A DNA stretch of 64,000 nt from Paenarthrobacter sp. A20 (GCF_024168825.1 NZ_JALJWH010000001.1:4774001-4838000), one strand, 5' to 3'. Positions 1 through 8,847 are shown, numbered from the stretch's first letter. The notes: generated from the letters alone by a model not told the origin. Numbers and translations: made by a program.

Positions 1-318
1 TGGTCAAAGTCGGCAAGTGTGGTGGTCCGTAAGATCAAGGACACTGGCCGACCAATTCTCGTCCTAGCCCCGGAATGGTCCGAGAGCTCTGACAGCGGAC
101 ACACGGACCTCATATATCGGGGCCTCTACGCTGCAACTTACAACAAGGTTTATCAGCGCTATTTCGACCACCTACGATCCGAAGGCTGTGACGTGTTGTC
201 CATCGGGCAGGACACTGTCAAGGCCGCCGCAGGCCACCAATGGGGCCTGGCGCCCTATCACTACGTGGATGCGGTTTATCACAAGATGCGGGACGCGATC
301 ACAGCCGCCGTAAAGTAG
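1..318 (+). CDS. DUF6270-like protein, C-terminal fragment (5' end outside window)
   Basis: The reading frame is open from base 1 to the TAG at 316-318, so the gene starts upstream of the window and only about 105 C-terminal residues are visible. The fragment has the pattern PEWSESSDSGHTDLIY, then YNKVYQRYFDHL, then WGLAPYHYVDAVY near the end. This resembles my recollection of DUF6270 proteins found in polysaccharide gene clusters, where a late W-G-L-A-P-x-H-Y motif is typical; I cannot confirm it without a search. A location beside glycan genes (wecB at 5.9 kb and the locus after 8.9 kb) would fit. The GTG codons at 19 and 22 are unlikely to be true starts because the frame continues upstream. 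Confidence 0.55.
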   Translation, partial: WSKSASVVVRKIKDTGRPILVLAPEWSESSDSGHTDLIYRGLYAATYNKVYQRYFDHLRSEGCDVLSIGQDTVKAAAGHQWGLAPYHYVDAVYHKMRDAITAAVK

Positions 319-357
319 TGGCACGAAAACGCAGTTCCCAGTTCTGACCTAGCTACA

Positions 358-397
358 ACAGCAGGGACCACGATCCGGAAATCGTGGTCCCTGCTGT
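358..397. terminator. Bidirectional hairpin terminator between convergent genes
   Basis: A 17-bp perfect inverted repeat (358-374 with 381-397) encloses a 6-nt loop. It lies exactly between the stop of the truncated plus-strand gene and the stop of the minus-strand bkdC gene, so it probably terminates both transcripts. The flanks are T/A-containing but have no long U-tract. Confidence 0.85.
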
Positions 398-419
398 ATT
401 TGAGTTACGAACGCCGACA

Positions 420-1877
420 TTACATATCCGCGAGCGCTCCACCCGGGTTCTCGATTGCGTCAGCCACGTACCGCAGGAAGCCTGCGGCCGTCTCTCCGTC
501 GCACACGCGGTGGTCGAAGGCGAGGGTGAGTTCGGTGACCTTGCGGACGGCCAGCTCGCCGTTGACCACCCAGGGCTTGTCGATGATGCGACCTACGCCG
601 AGCATCGCAACCTCCGGGTAGTTGATGATCGCGGCCGAGCCGTCCACTCCGAACACACCGTAGTTGTTCAGCGTGAAGGTGCCCGAGCCCAGTTCGGTTG
701 GAGTCGCTTTACCTTCACGGGCGACGGCGGTGAGCCGCCGAATCTCCGCGTCCAACTCGCGGGCACTCAACTCATGCGCGTTCCGGACCGATGGGACGAC
801 AAGTCCGCGATCGGTCTGGGCTGCGAAGCCAAGGTTGATTCCGTCGAAGCCGACGATCTCCTGGGACCCATCGGAAGCTGTTTCAAAGCGTGTGTTCAGG
901 GCTGGATACCTTTTTAACCCAGCCGTGACAAAACGAGCGATGAAGGCCAAAAGACCAGGGGTATCGTGCGGACTGCGCTTCTTGAGTTCTGCCCGCATGT
1001 CCAGCAAAGCCGTGGCGTCGACATCCACCCATACGGTCGCTTCGGGAATTTCCGAGCGGCTGCGGGTCATGTTCGCTGCAACAGCCTTGCGGACGCCACG
1101 GACGGGGGTCCGGGCCGATACGGCCAAGCCCGTCCGACTGTCAACGGAACCTTCGGCAGCGGCGGGCACCTCTGCCTTGGACGGAGCAACGGCAGGAGCT
1201 GCAGGAGCCTCCGGCGTAGAAATGGCTGCCTCCACATCCCTGCGCATGATCAGACCGCTGGCGCCCGACCCCTCGATGCCGTCGAGGGAAACACCGTGGT
1301 CGCGGGCCATCTTCCGGACCAGCGGCGAGATGACAGCACTCAACTTGCCGGGGATACGGGTCCCGGCAACCGCGGGTTCCATGACAGGTTCAGCAGCGGC
1401 CTCGGCAATACGATCAACGATGGCGACACTCGCCTTGCGCGGCCGGGTTCTTCCACCGGTCGCTCCACCAGGGGTGCCATAGCCGATCAGAACATTGCCG
1501 GAACCGGCCTTCTCCTCCGTGCGATACGTCTCCGCGGCAGCATCAACGGCGGGTGAAGCCTCGATTCCCGAGGAAACGGCGGTGGGAGCGGCAGACTCAG
1601 CGGCGACAGCGGGAGCAGCCGCCGCAGAACCAACGCGAGCGATCGAGATCAGCGGCTTGCCGACGTCGAGCGTTTCACCGGCCTGGCCGTGTAGCTCGGC
1701 AACAGTGCCGGCGTATGGCGAGGGAACCTCAACCATGGACTTGGCGGTTTCGACCTCGGCGATGGGCTGGTCAACCCTGACCTCGTCGCCAACTGCGACA
1801 AGCCAGTTCACCAGTTCGGCCTCGGTGAGGCCCTCTCCCAGGTCGGGCAGTTTGAAGACCTGCATATCTGAGCTCAT
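420..1877 (-). CDS. bkdC: Branched-chain 2-oxoacid dehydrogenase E2 (dihydrolipoamide acyltransferase)
   Basis: This is the lipoyl acyltransferase (E2) core of a 2-oxoacid dehydrogenase complex; it transfers the acyl group from E1 to CoA in the cytoplasm. The 485-residue protein has one N-terminal lipoyl domain (lipoyl Lys46 in ETAKSMVEV), an Ala/Pro-rich linker, a peripheral subunit-binding domain around residues 185-220 (ISPLVRKMARDHGV), and a C-terminal catalytic domain with the HxxxDG signature (DHRVCDG) near the end. I chose the ATG at 1877 rather than one five codons upstream because GGGAGGA sits 5-6 nt before it. It begins 2 nt after the E1-beta stop, so it is translationally coupled. 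The Lrp regulator and E1 sequences favour a branched-chain rather than pyruvate substrate, but this is inference. Confidence 0.93.
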   Translation of the reverse strand: MSSDMQVFKLPDLGEGLTEAELVNWLVAVGDEVRVDQPIAEVETAKSMVEVPSPYAGTVAELHGQAGETLDVGKPLISIARVGSAAAAPAVAAESAAPTAVSSGIEASPAVDAAAETYRTEEKAGSGNVLIGYGTPGGATGGRTRPRKASVAIVDRIAEAAAEPVMEPAVAGTRIPGKLSAVISPLVRKMARDHGVSLDGIEGSGASGLIMRRDVEAAISTPEAPAAPAVAPSKAEVPAAAEGSVDSRTGLAVSARTPVRGVRKAVAANMTRSRSEIPEATVWVDVDATALLDMRAELKKRSPHDTPGLLAFIARFVTAGLKRYPALNTRFETASDGSQEIVGFDGINLGFAAQTDRGLVVPSVRNAHELSARELDAEIRRLTAVAREGKATPTELGSGTFTLNNYGVFGVDGSAAIINYPEVAMLGVGRIIDKPWVVNGELAVRKVTELTLAFDHRVCDGETAAGFLRYVADAIENPGGALADM

Positions 1878-1879
1878 GG

Positions 1880-2980
1880 TCAGTCCTCCCATTGAAGGTC
1901 GTCAACGGCGTCGAGGATACGGTCGACGCTTGGCAGGTAGTAGTGCTCCAACTTGGGAGACGGGAAGGGGACGTCGAAGCCGGTCACCCGGAGAATCGGC
2001 GCGGCCAGGTAGTGGAACGCACGTTCCTGAACGCGGGCCACGATCTCGGAGGACACAGACGCGAAGCCATGTGCCTCGGCAATCACGACGGCGCGTCCCG
2101 TCTTGCGCACGGACGCGCAGACGGTCTCGTCGTCGAAGGGGACGAGGGTGCGGACGTCGATGACCTCGAGCGAGCGGCCTTCTTCGGCAGCCGCCGCAGC
2201 CGCGGCGAGTGCGGTGGGGACGGACGGGCCGTAGGCGATGAGCGTCGCGTCGGTGCCGGGACGGGCAATAGCTGCGCGGCCCTCGGTGGAGGTGCCGGCG
2301 TCGTGCTCTGCTCGCAAGGCGCCCAAGTCCACCTGGTCCTTGGACCAGTAGAGCTTCTTGGGCTCCATGAACATGACGGGGTCATCGGAGTCGATGGCTT
2401 CGCGCAGCATGCGGTAGCCGTCGGCCACGGTGGCCGGCGTGTAAACCTTCAGGCCGGCAGTGTGGGCGTAGTAGGACTCGGACGAGTCGCAGTGGTGCTC
2501 CACTCCCCCGATGCCACCGGCGTAGGGAACGCGGATGACCATGGGCATTTTGAGCTTGCCCTTGGTGCGGTTGTGCATTTTGGCTACGTGGCTAACGATC
2601 TGTTCGAAGGCCGGGTAGGCGAAGGCGTCGAACTGCATTTCGATGACGGGACGCATGCCGTTGATGGCCATGCCCACTGCCATCCCGACGATGCCGGATT
2701 CCGCCAGCGGAGTGTCGAAGCAGCGCTGTTCGCCGAATTCGGCCATGAGTCCGTCGGTGATGCGGAAGACGCCGCCCAGCATGCCGACATCCTCGCCGAA
2801 GACCAGGACCGACGGGTCATTACGCATGGCATCAGCCATGGCGGTGTTGAGCGCTTTGGCCATGGTGAGGCTCTGCGGGCCAGTTGCCTCTGCGGTGGCC
2901 GCGGCCGAAGCGGCGGCGCTGGCAGTGGCTGCGCTGACGTTGGCTGTGGTGGTGCCGCTGGCAGCGGTGGTGACGGTCAT
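1880..2980 (-). CDS. bkdB: Branched-chain 2-oxoacid dehydrogenase E1 beta subunit
   Basis: The beta subunit pairs with the adjacent E1-alpha to form the thiamine-diphosphate-dependent decarboxylase of the complex. The 366-residue protein contains the expected E1-beta blocks: FGEDVGMLGGVFRIT, FDTPLAESGIVGMAVGMA, MQFDAFAYPAFEQI and the C-terminal VTGFDVPFPSPKLEHYYLP. The first roughly 35 residues are an Ala/Thr-rich extension without family similarity, so the true start could be later (for example the Met before AKALNTAM). It overlaps the E1-alpha stop by ATGA at 2980-2977, showing tight coupling within the operon. Confidence 0.93.
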   Translation of the reverse strand: MTVTTAASGTTTANVSAATASAAASAAATAEATGPQSLTMAKALNTAMADAMRNDPSVLVFGEDVGMLGGVFRITDGLMAEFGEQRCFDTPLAESGIVGMAVGMAINGMRPVIEMQFDAFAYPAFEQIVSHVAKMHNRTKGKLKMPMVIRVPYAGGIGGVEHHCDSSESYYAHTAGLKVYTPATVADGYRMLREAIDSDDPVMFMEPKKLYWSKDQVDLGALRAEHDAGTSTEGRAAIARPGTDATLIAYGPSVPTALAAAAAAAEEGRSLEVIDVRTLVPFDDETVCASVRKTGRAVVIAEAHGFASVSSEIVARVQERAFHYLAAPILRVTGFDVPFPSPKLEHYYLPSVDRILDAVDDLQWED

Positions 2981-4170
2981 TTTGCGCTCTCCTCTCGTGC
3001 GAGTTCGCTGGCGAGCAGTTCGGACTGTTCCTTCAGCTGTGGGGTGGGCTTGGCGAAGACGTACTTGAAGAGGTCCAGCGGCTGAACCGGAACATCCTCG
3101 CCCAAGCCCTCACGAAGCTGGGTGGCGACGGCTTCGGCGTGCTCAGCGATCCTGTTGCCGGCCTCGTCATCGAGGAGACCCTTGTCCGTGAGGTACGACT
3201 TCATGCGCGCCAGCGGATCCTTGGCCTGCCATTCGGCGACTTCGCTGTCCGGACGGTAGCGGGTGGCGTCGTCGGCGTTGGTGTGGGCCTGCATACGGTA
3301 AGTGTGGGCCTCAATCAGCAGCGGCCCGGAGCCTTCGCGCGCCAGCTTCACGGCCCGGTCCATCACGGCGAGCAGTGCGACAAGGTCGTTGCCGTCAACG
3401 CGCTCACCGGCCATGCCGTAGCCAACAGCCTTATGGGCCAGCGACGGCGCCACGGACTGGTGACTGAGCGGTACTGAGATGGCGTACTTATTGTTCTGCA
3501 CGAAGAAGATCACGGGCAGGTGGAAAACGGCAGCGAAGTTCAGGGCTTCATGGAAGTCACCTTCGCTGGTAGCACCGTCGCCGCACATGGCCATCACTAC
3601 AGTGTCTTCGCCGCGCAGCTTGGCCGCGTGGGCAACGCCGACGGCGTGCAGCAACTGCGTGGTCAGTGGGGTGCACTGGATGCCGACGTTGTGCTCTTTG
3701 GGGTCGTACCCGCCGTGCCAGTCGCCGCGGAAGATGGTCATCACCTCTACGGGGTCCACCCCACGGGTCATGACGGCGACGGCGTCGCGGTAGGTGGGGA
3801 ATAGCCAGTCGCCTTCGCTGAGGCACATGGCGGCTGCAACCTGGCAGGCTTCCTGCCCGTGGCTTGAGGGGTAGACGGCCATGCGGCCCTGCCTGACCAG
3901 CGCAGAGTTCTGGTCGTTGACGCGACGTCCGACGACGAGCTTCTCGTAAGCGGCCATCAGTTCAGCATCGCTGGGTGTGGGGTACTCGTGGCCGGGTTCG
4001 GTGCCTTGCTCGTCATGGGAGCGGAGGGTACCGTCCGGATTCACCATCTGGATCTGGTGCCGGGCGGGGAGCATGTAATCCTCAACGCTGATGCCGAATT
4101 TCGTCCGAACGTCAGCAGCGTGGTCCTCTACAGCCGTTTCCGGCGCAGAGTGGTCTGCATGGATCGTCAT
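2977..4170 (-). CDS. bkdA: Branched-chain 2-oxoacid dehydrogenase E1 alpha subunit
   Basis: This catalytic E1 subunit decarboxylates 2-oxoacids using thiamine diphosphate. The 397-residue protein has the ThDP-binding block that begins GDGATSEGDFHEALNF and ends VQNNKYAIS, the phosphorylation-loop-like region YRMQAHTNADDATRYR, and the N-terminal YPSSHGQEA and FPTYRDAV motifs. The order E1-alpha, E1-beta, E2 matches actinobacterial bkd operons. No E3 (lipoamide dehydrogenase) gene lies nearby, so E3 must come from elsewhere. The promoter should lie in the 170-bp gap shared with the divergent Lrp-type regulator. Confidence 0.93.
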   Translation of the reverse strand: MTIHADHSAPETAVEDHAADVRTKFGISVEDYMLPARHQIQMVNPDGTLRSHDEQGTEPGHEYPTPSDAELMAAYEKLVVGRRVNDQNSALVRQGRMAVYPSSHGQEACQVAAAMCLSEGDWLFPTYRDAVAVMTRGVDPVEVMTIFRGDWHGGYDPKEHNVGIQCTPLTTQLLHAVGVAHAAKLRGEDTVVMAMCGDGATSEGDFHEALNFAAVFHLPVIFFVQNNKYAISVPLSHQSVAPSLAHKAVGYGMAGERVDGNDLVALLAVMDRAVKLAREGSGPLLIEAHTYRMQAHTNADDATRYRPDSEVAEWQAKDPLARMKSYLTDKGLLDDEAGNRIAEHAEAVATQLREGLGEDVPVQPLDLFKYVFAKPTPQLKEQSELLASELAREESAK

Positions 4171-4284
4171 TGGTCCGTCCTTCTCTAGCCACTATGTGCT
4201 TCCAGTATGTTCCCCGGCGATGTTTCGTATCCAGCTTTCCGCAGAATCATGGAAGAGCTTGTGAGAAGTGGCTATCCTGAAAGA

Positions 4285-4297
4285 CAAATTGCAATTG
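4285..4297. promoter_or_regulatory. AT-rich palindrome, candidate Lrp/BkdR operator
   Basis: AATTGCAATT (4287-4296) is a perfect 10-bp palindrome, with CA to the left and G to the right extending the symmetry. It is conspicuously AT-rich for this GC-rich segment and lies between the divergent bkdA and Lrp-type regulator genes, 44 nt before the regulator start. Lrp/AsnC proteins commonly bind such AT-rich palindromes next to their own gene. Binding is inferred from position and symmetry only. Confidence 0.45.
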
Positions 4298-4340
4298 TGA
4301 GCTGGGTAACGTGCCCGTGCTGTAGACGATTTGGAGTGCC

Positions 4341-4805
4341 ATGAGTGAGAGTGAGGCGGAACAGACCGCCGTTCCCCTGGACAGAGTGGACCGGGACATC
4401 ATCCGCGAGCTGACCACCGACGGGCGCATGTCCATCACCCAGGTGGCTGAGAACGTGCATATCAGCCGCGCTCACGCCTACTCGCGGATTGCCCGGCTCA
4501 CCGGCGAGGGGGTGCTGACGAAGTTCACTGCCCTGGTAGACCCCATCAAGGCAGGCCTACGGTCATCCGCCTATGTGACGTTAAAGGTTCAGCAGCACTC
4601 CTGGCGCGAGCTCAAGGAACAACTCCGCGCGATTCCGGAGGTTCACCACATCGCACTGGTGGGCGGCGACTTCGACGTCATTCTCCTGGTCCGGGCCACA
4701 GACAACATCCACCTTCGCCGTGTGATCTTCGACCAATTGCAGTCCATGGATGGAGTGCTGGATACCCAGACTTTCCTTGTATTTGAGGATGTTGATACCC
4801 GGTAG
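4341..4805 (+). CDS. bkdR: Lrp/AsnC family transcriptional regulator
   Basis: This 154-residue DNA-binding regulator has an N-terminal winged helix-turn-helix (about residues 12-60; LDRVDRDIIRELTTDGRMS, then VAENVHISRAHAYSRI) and a C-terminal RAM/AsnC ligand-binding domain with the GGDFDVILLVRA strand. Lrp-type proteins sense amino acids. Divergent placement against bkdABC strongly suggests it controls branched-chain amino acid catabolism. The length is normal for the family. An AT-rich palindrome in the shared intergenic region is a plausible binding site. The symbol rests on context rather than on direct recognition of an orthologue. Confidence 0.88.
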   Translation: MSESEAEQTAVPLDRVDRDIIRELTTDGRMSITQVAENVHISRAHAYSRIARLTGEGVLTKFTALVDPIKAGLRSSAYVTLKVQQHSWRELKEQLRAIPEVHHIALVGGDFDVILLVRATDNIHLRRVIFDQLQSMDGVLDTQTFLVFEDVDTR

Positions 4806-4864
4806 GCACTTCTGGGGGGCCTTTGCTGGGAGGGGCACCCATTTTCGAACCTTAGACTGTCCCC

Positions 4865-5443
4865 GTGCCCCTCAAAATTGCCCCCGCCACGCGTGTCATT
4901 GGCGTTGTTATAGGGGCATGTTTTTTGGCGGGATTGCTTTGGCTGATCGCAGCCTTTCAATTCTTCTATGACCCCCCGCAAACAACCCCTCACCGCACGG
5001 ACGCGATCGTTGTCCTGGGCGGCATGAGCAAAGAGCGGTTGCCGGTGGCCCAGGAGTTGCAGCAAGAGCTGGATATCCCCGTCCTCGTGGTCTCAACGAC
5101 GGGCCTGGCCGGCAACGTGGAGGGCGATGCGCTCTGTCAGGAGGAGGCGGGCGAAGGCGATCCTGATCTTGTTTGCTTCCGTCCATCTCCGCTGAATACG
5201 AGGGGTGAAGCTGAAGCTCTTCGGGCCTTAATTGCGGAACATGGGTGGAAGTCTGTGACTGTGGTGACGTCCGAGTATCACGTGATGCGCGCAGGCACCC
5301 TGATTGGCCAATGCACTACCGCGGAGGTCCAAATGTTTGGGTCCCAGCCGGACCTTTCCGCGGGTGCATGGATGGACCGGTTTGTGATCGAAACCGGCGG
5401 ATTAATCGACACTTGGGTGCGACCGGAGTGCACTTCTCACTAA
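4865..5443 (+). CDS. YdcF-like (DUF218) membrane-anchored protein
   Basis: The 192-residue protein has one N-terminal transmembrane helix (about residues 10-33) followed by a DUF218/YdcF domain: TDAIVVLGG, LNTRGEAEALR, VTVVTSEYHVMRA. DUF218 proteins have a Rossmann-like fold, and some act on envelope glycan or lipid carriers (ElyC/SanA relatives), so a cell-envelope role is plausible but unproven. The start is GTG at 4865. The coding sequence begins 59 nt after the Lrp-type regulator and runs in the same direction as wecB. The domain is on the short side because the extracytoplasmic part is only about 155 residues. Confidence 0.8.
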   Translation: MPLKIAPATRVIGVVIGACFLAGLLWLIAAFQFFYDPPQTTPHRTDAIVVLGGMSKERLPVAQELQQELDIPVLVVSTTGLAGNVEGDALCQEEAGEGDPDLVCFRPSPLNTRGEAEALRALIAEHGWKSVTVVTSEYHVMRAGTLIGQCTTAEVQMFGSQPDLSAGAWMDRFVIETGGLIDTWVRPECTSH

Positions 5444-5505
5444 GGTAGTGGGAGGAACAGTTCGATAGTCGGCCTTACAGCGGCCATCCAGGGAAGGTAC
5501 AAACG

Positions 5506-5769
5506 GTGAGTCACGAACCCGCGCGTCCGCTTCCGGCTGGTCGCCATTTCAAGCGCCGCCGGTTCGGATTCCGGCTCCCCTCGGGCCCTGTCCGAGCAAC
5601 TACCACGCTTCCGACCGACCATCCTCGGCCGTCTTCTGCAGCAATCCCGATAGTCCCGACAAAGGCGCACGAACAGCAGCAGTTTAAGCGCCGAGTGGCC
5701 TTGGTTCTCGTAGTCCTGGTCGTTGTCGCCGTCCCAACATTGCTGGCTGCCCTGATTTTTGCCGGCTAG
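5506..5769 (+). CDS. Small hypothetical protein with C-terminal transmembrane helix
   Basis: This 87-residue reading frame starts at GTG (5506) between the YdcF-like gene and wecB, in the same direction. The first 60 residues are rich in Arg and Pro with no recognised domain. The last about 22 residues, after a QQFKRR stop-transfer-like cluster, form one strongly hydrophobic helix, so the protein would be a tail-anchored cytoplasmic-facing membrane protein. I see no strong ribosome-binding site. It may be real because the hydrophobic tail is unlikely in a random frame, but no family is recognised. Confidence 0.5.
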   Translation: MSHEPARPLPAGRHFKRRRFGFRLPSGPVRATTTLPTDHPRPSSAAIPIVPTKAHEQQQFKRRVALVLVVLVVVAVPTLLAALIFAG

Positions 5770-5872
5770 CGTCCAGTCGGTTCCGAATCCGCTCGGATTC
5801 TGGCTCAGCGCCGTGCTCAGATAGGATGTAAGGGTCTCTGTCTGCCGCAAAATCGCTCTATGGGGGAAAATC

Positions 5873-7027
5873 GTGCCCAGCATCATGCCCATTTTTGGTA
5901 CCCGTCCGGAAGCCATCAAGATGGCTCCCATTGTCCACGCACTCCACGAATCGGCAGAGTTCGATTGCATCGTCACGGTCACTGGTCAGCACCGTGAAAT
6001 GTTGGACCAGGTCAACGAATTGTTCGGCATCACGCCCGACCACGATCTCGACATCCTCCAGCCCGGTCAGTCCCTCTCTGACATCATGACCCGCACCATC
6101 ACCGGTCTTGACAAGCTCTTCGCCGAAAAGAAGCCTGACGCTGTCATCGTTCAGGGTGACACGACGACTTCAACGGCTGGCGCCATCGCAGCTTTCTATC
6201 ACGGCATCCCCGTAGTCCACGTCGAAGCTGGACTCCGCAGTGGCAATTTGTACTCTCCCTTCCCTGAAGAAGCCAACCGCAAGATCACCAGCCAGATCAC
6301 GGCGCTCCACTTGGCTCCGACGTCGACCAGTCGAGCAAACCTTCTCGCTGAAGGTGTGCCTGCTAAGGACATCGTCGTCACAGGTAACTCTGTTATTGAC
6401 GCATTGTTCACCACGGTAGACAAGAAGATTCCCTTTACTGACCCCCAGTTGGAGGAACTTGCGGCCAGTGGCCGAAAGATTCTCTTGGTCACGACACACC
6501 GCCGCGAAAACCAAGGCGACGCCATGCGCGGCGTTGGCCGTGCGCTTGCCCGAATTGCCGACGCCGAGCCGAACCTCGTCATCGTCCTGCCGGCTCATAA
6601 GAATCCGGTCGTGAGGGAAGCCGTTCTGCCCGCGCTGGATGGCAAGCCGAACGTGATCGTGACCGAACCACTGGCTTACGGAGAATTCACTCGAATGCTC
6701 TCAATGGCCCACATCGTCCTCACGGACTCCGGTGGAGTCCAGGAGGAGGCTCCCAGCCTTGGCAAGCCCGTGCTTGTGATGCGCGAAAACACTGAGCGTC
6801 CTGAGGCCGTTGTTGCCGGCACGGTTACCCTCATCGGCACTGACGAGGAAAAGATTGTTACAGAAGTTGACCGCCTGCTGAACGACCCGCTTCACTTTGA
6901 CGCAATGGCCAACGCGGTGAACCCGTATGGTGACGGCCGCGCTTCGGAACGCACTGTCGCCGCTATCGCTGAGCTCCTCGGAGTTGGCCAGCGAATCGAT
7001 GAATTCGGCATGACAGTTTCCGTCTAA
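5873..7027 (+). CDS. wecB: UDP-N-acetylglucosamine 2-epimerase (non-hydrolysing)
   Basis: This enzyme interconverts UDP-GlcNAc and UDP-ManNAc in the cytoplasm, the first step toward ManNAc- or ManNAcA-containing wall polymers. The 384-residue length is normal. Signature blocks are FGTRPEAIKMAPIV at the N-terminus, VQGDTTTS, HVEAGLRSG, VTTHRRENQG, and TDSGGVQEEAPSLGKPVLVMR with ERPEAV. The start is GTG at 5873, giving the expected PIFGTRPE beginning. It is followed by a strong terminator at 7046-7088. Its product would be the substrate of WecC (15239-16534), so it belongs functionally with the glycan locus although it is transcribed in the opposite direction. Confidence 0.95.
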   Translation: MPSIMPIFGTRPEAIKMAPIVHALHESAEFDCIVTVTGQHREMLDQVNELFGITPDHDLDILQPGQSLSDIMTRTITGLDKLFAEKKPDAVIVQGDTTTSTAGAIAAFYHGIPVVHVEAGLRSGNLYSPFPEEANRKITSQITALHLAPTSTSRANLLAEGVPAKDIVVTGNSVIDALFTTVDKKIPFTDPQLEELAASGRKILLVTTHRRENQGDAMRGVGRALARIADAEPNLVIVLPAHKNPVVREAVLPALDGKPNVIVTEPLAYGEFTRMLSMAHIVLTDSGGVQEEAPSLGKPVLVMRENTERPEAVVAGTVTLIGTDEEKIVTEVDRLLNDPLHFDAMANAVNPYGDGRASERTVAAIAELLGVGQRIDEFGMTVSV

Positions 7028-7045
7028 CACCACCATATTGGTGAT

Positions 7046-7088
7046 AGGGCCGTCACACACTTTACTGTGGGTTGACGGCCCTTTTTAG
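7046..7088 (+). terminator. Rho-independent terminator after wecB
   Basis: AGGGCCGTCA (7046-7055) pairs perfectly with TGACGGCCCT (7073-7082) and is followed directly by a run of T. It lies 19 nt after the wecB stop. Confidence 0.9.
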
Positions 7089-7187
7089 TGCATGAAGATT
7101 TCTGTCAAATCATTGAGTTTCGCCTGCCAGCCCGTCATTCTTTTGCCATAGGTCCAAGGTCTCACCCTACGAGCCCAAGGATCCGCC

Positions 7188-8843
7188 GTGGAAAAGTTCA
7201 GGTCCAAGACATCCACTGTTCGCATACCAACCGTCCGGCATCTCGCCGCCAGCTTACTGGCCGCATTCGTCCTGATAGCCGGCCCCCTTCATGGAACAGC
7301 AGCCCAAGCAGCCGCAGCACCCCCCGTATACCCCATTAGTGGCTATTTCATTTTTGGGAGCAGCAGCGACGCTATAAATGCACAAAAACTCGCCGACATC
7401 AAAGCCGTTGGCGGGGATACGGTCCTCACCTTTGGTTCGCGCATCAAGCCCGCCACATTGAGCGAAATCCCCTCCGATTGCAAGATCAACGGAATGAACT
7501 GCGCACAAGCTGCGGCATCGGGTGTAAAAGTCAACCGATACTTCAATTACTCCGACAGCGCCTTGTGGGGAACGCCTTCTCATGTCTGCCCTCGTGATGT
7601 GTCCCTCACGGGCAACGGCAAGCCCTTCACCGTGCTCGTACTTCCAAACCAAGGCAGCAACTGCACATCGTCGAATGGACTCTACGACGTGGTGGTTATT
7701 AGCGGTGCGACCGCGGCAGGTACTGCCGGAGTGAACGTCTCATTGGCAAAGGCAGCTACGACGCTGGGAATGAAATACTACGCGGGGATGCCCTTGCCGG
7801 TGGCACGGACCGACTACGGCTATCTGCCGGATGTCAGTTACCTTCCAGCCTTTACGCAGTTCACGGATCGCTTTCTGCGTTACCAATCCAAGGTCATCAA
7901 TATTTCAGGATTAGGTGGCTTCTACTTGTCTTACGAAATGCCAGTCACCAGTGGATCAACTTTTGATCCTATATTGAATATCTACCGAATCCAGAACCAG
8001 GCTATTGCACGGATACATCCGGATCGAGGCGCGATTGTAAGTCCCTATTTGGATGGAAGGTACAACGTAGGTCTTACGACCACCCAGGTCCGCGATGGGG
8101 CTGAAAAAATTGCAAACACAGCCGGCAATAATCATCTCTCCATCGCTATCCAGGATGGAATGGGAACAGGAAAATCTGGAGCATTCTTCGGGAACGAAGC
8201 AAGTAACCCGGTGGATCAGTATGCGGCCTCCATCGTCGGAAGTGGATCGTGGGGAAGCAAATACCAGGCTCCCATCCGCGACTATTTCGCGGCTGCTGCA
8301 GAAGGAGTCGATGGCACAGGCGCCGAGCTATGGGCGAACTTGGAGGGCATGGCCCCGCTGACCAGCCAGAATCCATGCGATGCCAATACGCGGGGCCAGT
8401 CAACGAAAGCTCGAATTGACCGTCAACTTCAGCAACTCGGCAACGTTCCCATGAAGGTCATCTCTTACATGTGGGACGGCTTCTACACTTGCCAAGGGGT
8501 CTGGGGGCCACTGTCGGATCGAATGAAGGCCGGAAGCACCACACCCGTCATTACCGATTCGATCTTCTATGGCAACGGAAATGTTTTAGTCACAGGGCAC
8601 AATTTGAGTGGCGGGACTGTAAACATTAAGTGGACGGATACTGCTGGTCGGACATACGAAAAGACCGTTACGGCTTCCAGCTATAACCCAGACTATGGTG
8701 AACAGCGCGGCATCAATCCGCGGCTCGAGTCCGTAATTGCCAGTCTCGGGAGCACCTCTCTGGGCATCGGCAAGTACTACATGATCAACGTCACCAACGG
8801 TTCAGGTGTGAAGAACGACGCCTTCTACTCGGACCGCGGTTAA
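7188..8843 (+). CDS. Secreted DUF4434-like (TIM-barrel glycosidase-like) protein, paralogue A
   Basis: The 551-residue protein has an N-terminal signal peptide (positive start, hydrophobic core about residues 18-38, AQA-type cleavage near residue 45) and a long domain beginning YPISGYFIFGS. The ADIKAVGGDTVLTFG opening and periodic strands suggest a TIM barrel of the DUF4434 type, a family thought to be glycoside-hydrolase-like. Candidate acidic residues are Glu250 (YEMP) and Glu386 (WANLEGM), with IQDGMGTGK between them. A C-terminal region from about residue 455 looks like a beta-sandwich. The start is GTG at 7188, with AAGG 7 nt upstream. A close paralogue lies at 24146-25888. Substrate and activity are unknown; wall-glycan processing is inferred from context. 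Confidence 0.7.
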   Translation: MEKFRSKTSTVRIPTVRHLAASLLAAFVLIAGPLHGTAAQAAAAPPVYPISGYFIFGSSSDAINAQKLADIKAVGGDTVLTFGSRIKPATLSEIPSDCKINGMNCAQAAASGVKVNRYFNYSDSALWGTPSHVCPRDVSLTGNGKPFTVLVLPNQGSNCTSSNGLYDVVVISGATAAGTAGVNVSLAKAATTLGMKYYAGMPLPVARTDYGYLPDVSYLPAFTQFTDRFLRYQSKVINISGLGGFYLSYEMPVTSGSTFDPILNIYRIQNQAIARIHPDRGAIVSPYLDGRYNVGLTTTQVRDGAEKIANTAGNNHLSIAIQDGMGTGKSGAFFGNEASNPVDQYAASIVGSGSWGSKYQAPIRDYFAAAAEGVDGTGAELWANLEGMAPLTSQNPCDANTRGQSTKARIDRQLQQLGNVPMKVISYMWDGFYTCQGVWGPLSDRMKAGSTTPVITDSIFYGNGNVLVTGHNLSGGTVNIKWTDTAGRTYEKTVTASSYNPDYGEQRGINPRLESVIASLGSTSLGIGKYYMINVTNGSGVKNDAFYSDRG

Positions 8844-8847
8844 CAGC

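Noticed and set aside
1892..3085. 397-codon plus-strand frame opposite the E1 genes
   Set aside because: It is antisense to bkdB and the end of bkdA, is His/Gly/Val-rich with no family motifs, and is explained by codon structure of the real genes.
5440..5982. 180-codon minus-strand frame across the ydcF-wecB gap
   Set aside because: It overlaps the start of wecB and the small membrane protein, has no family features, and has no convincing start.
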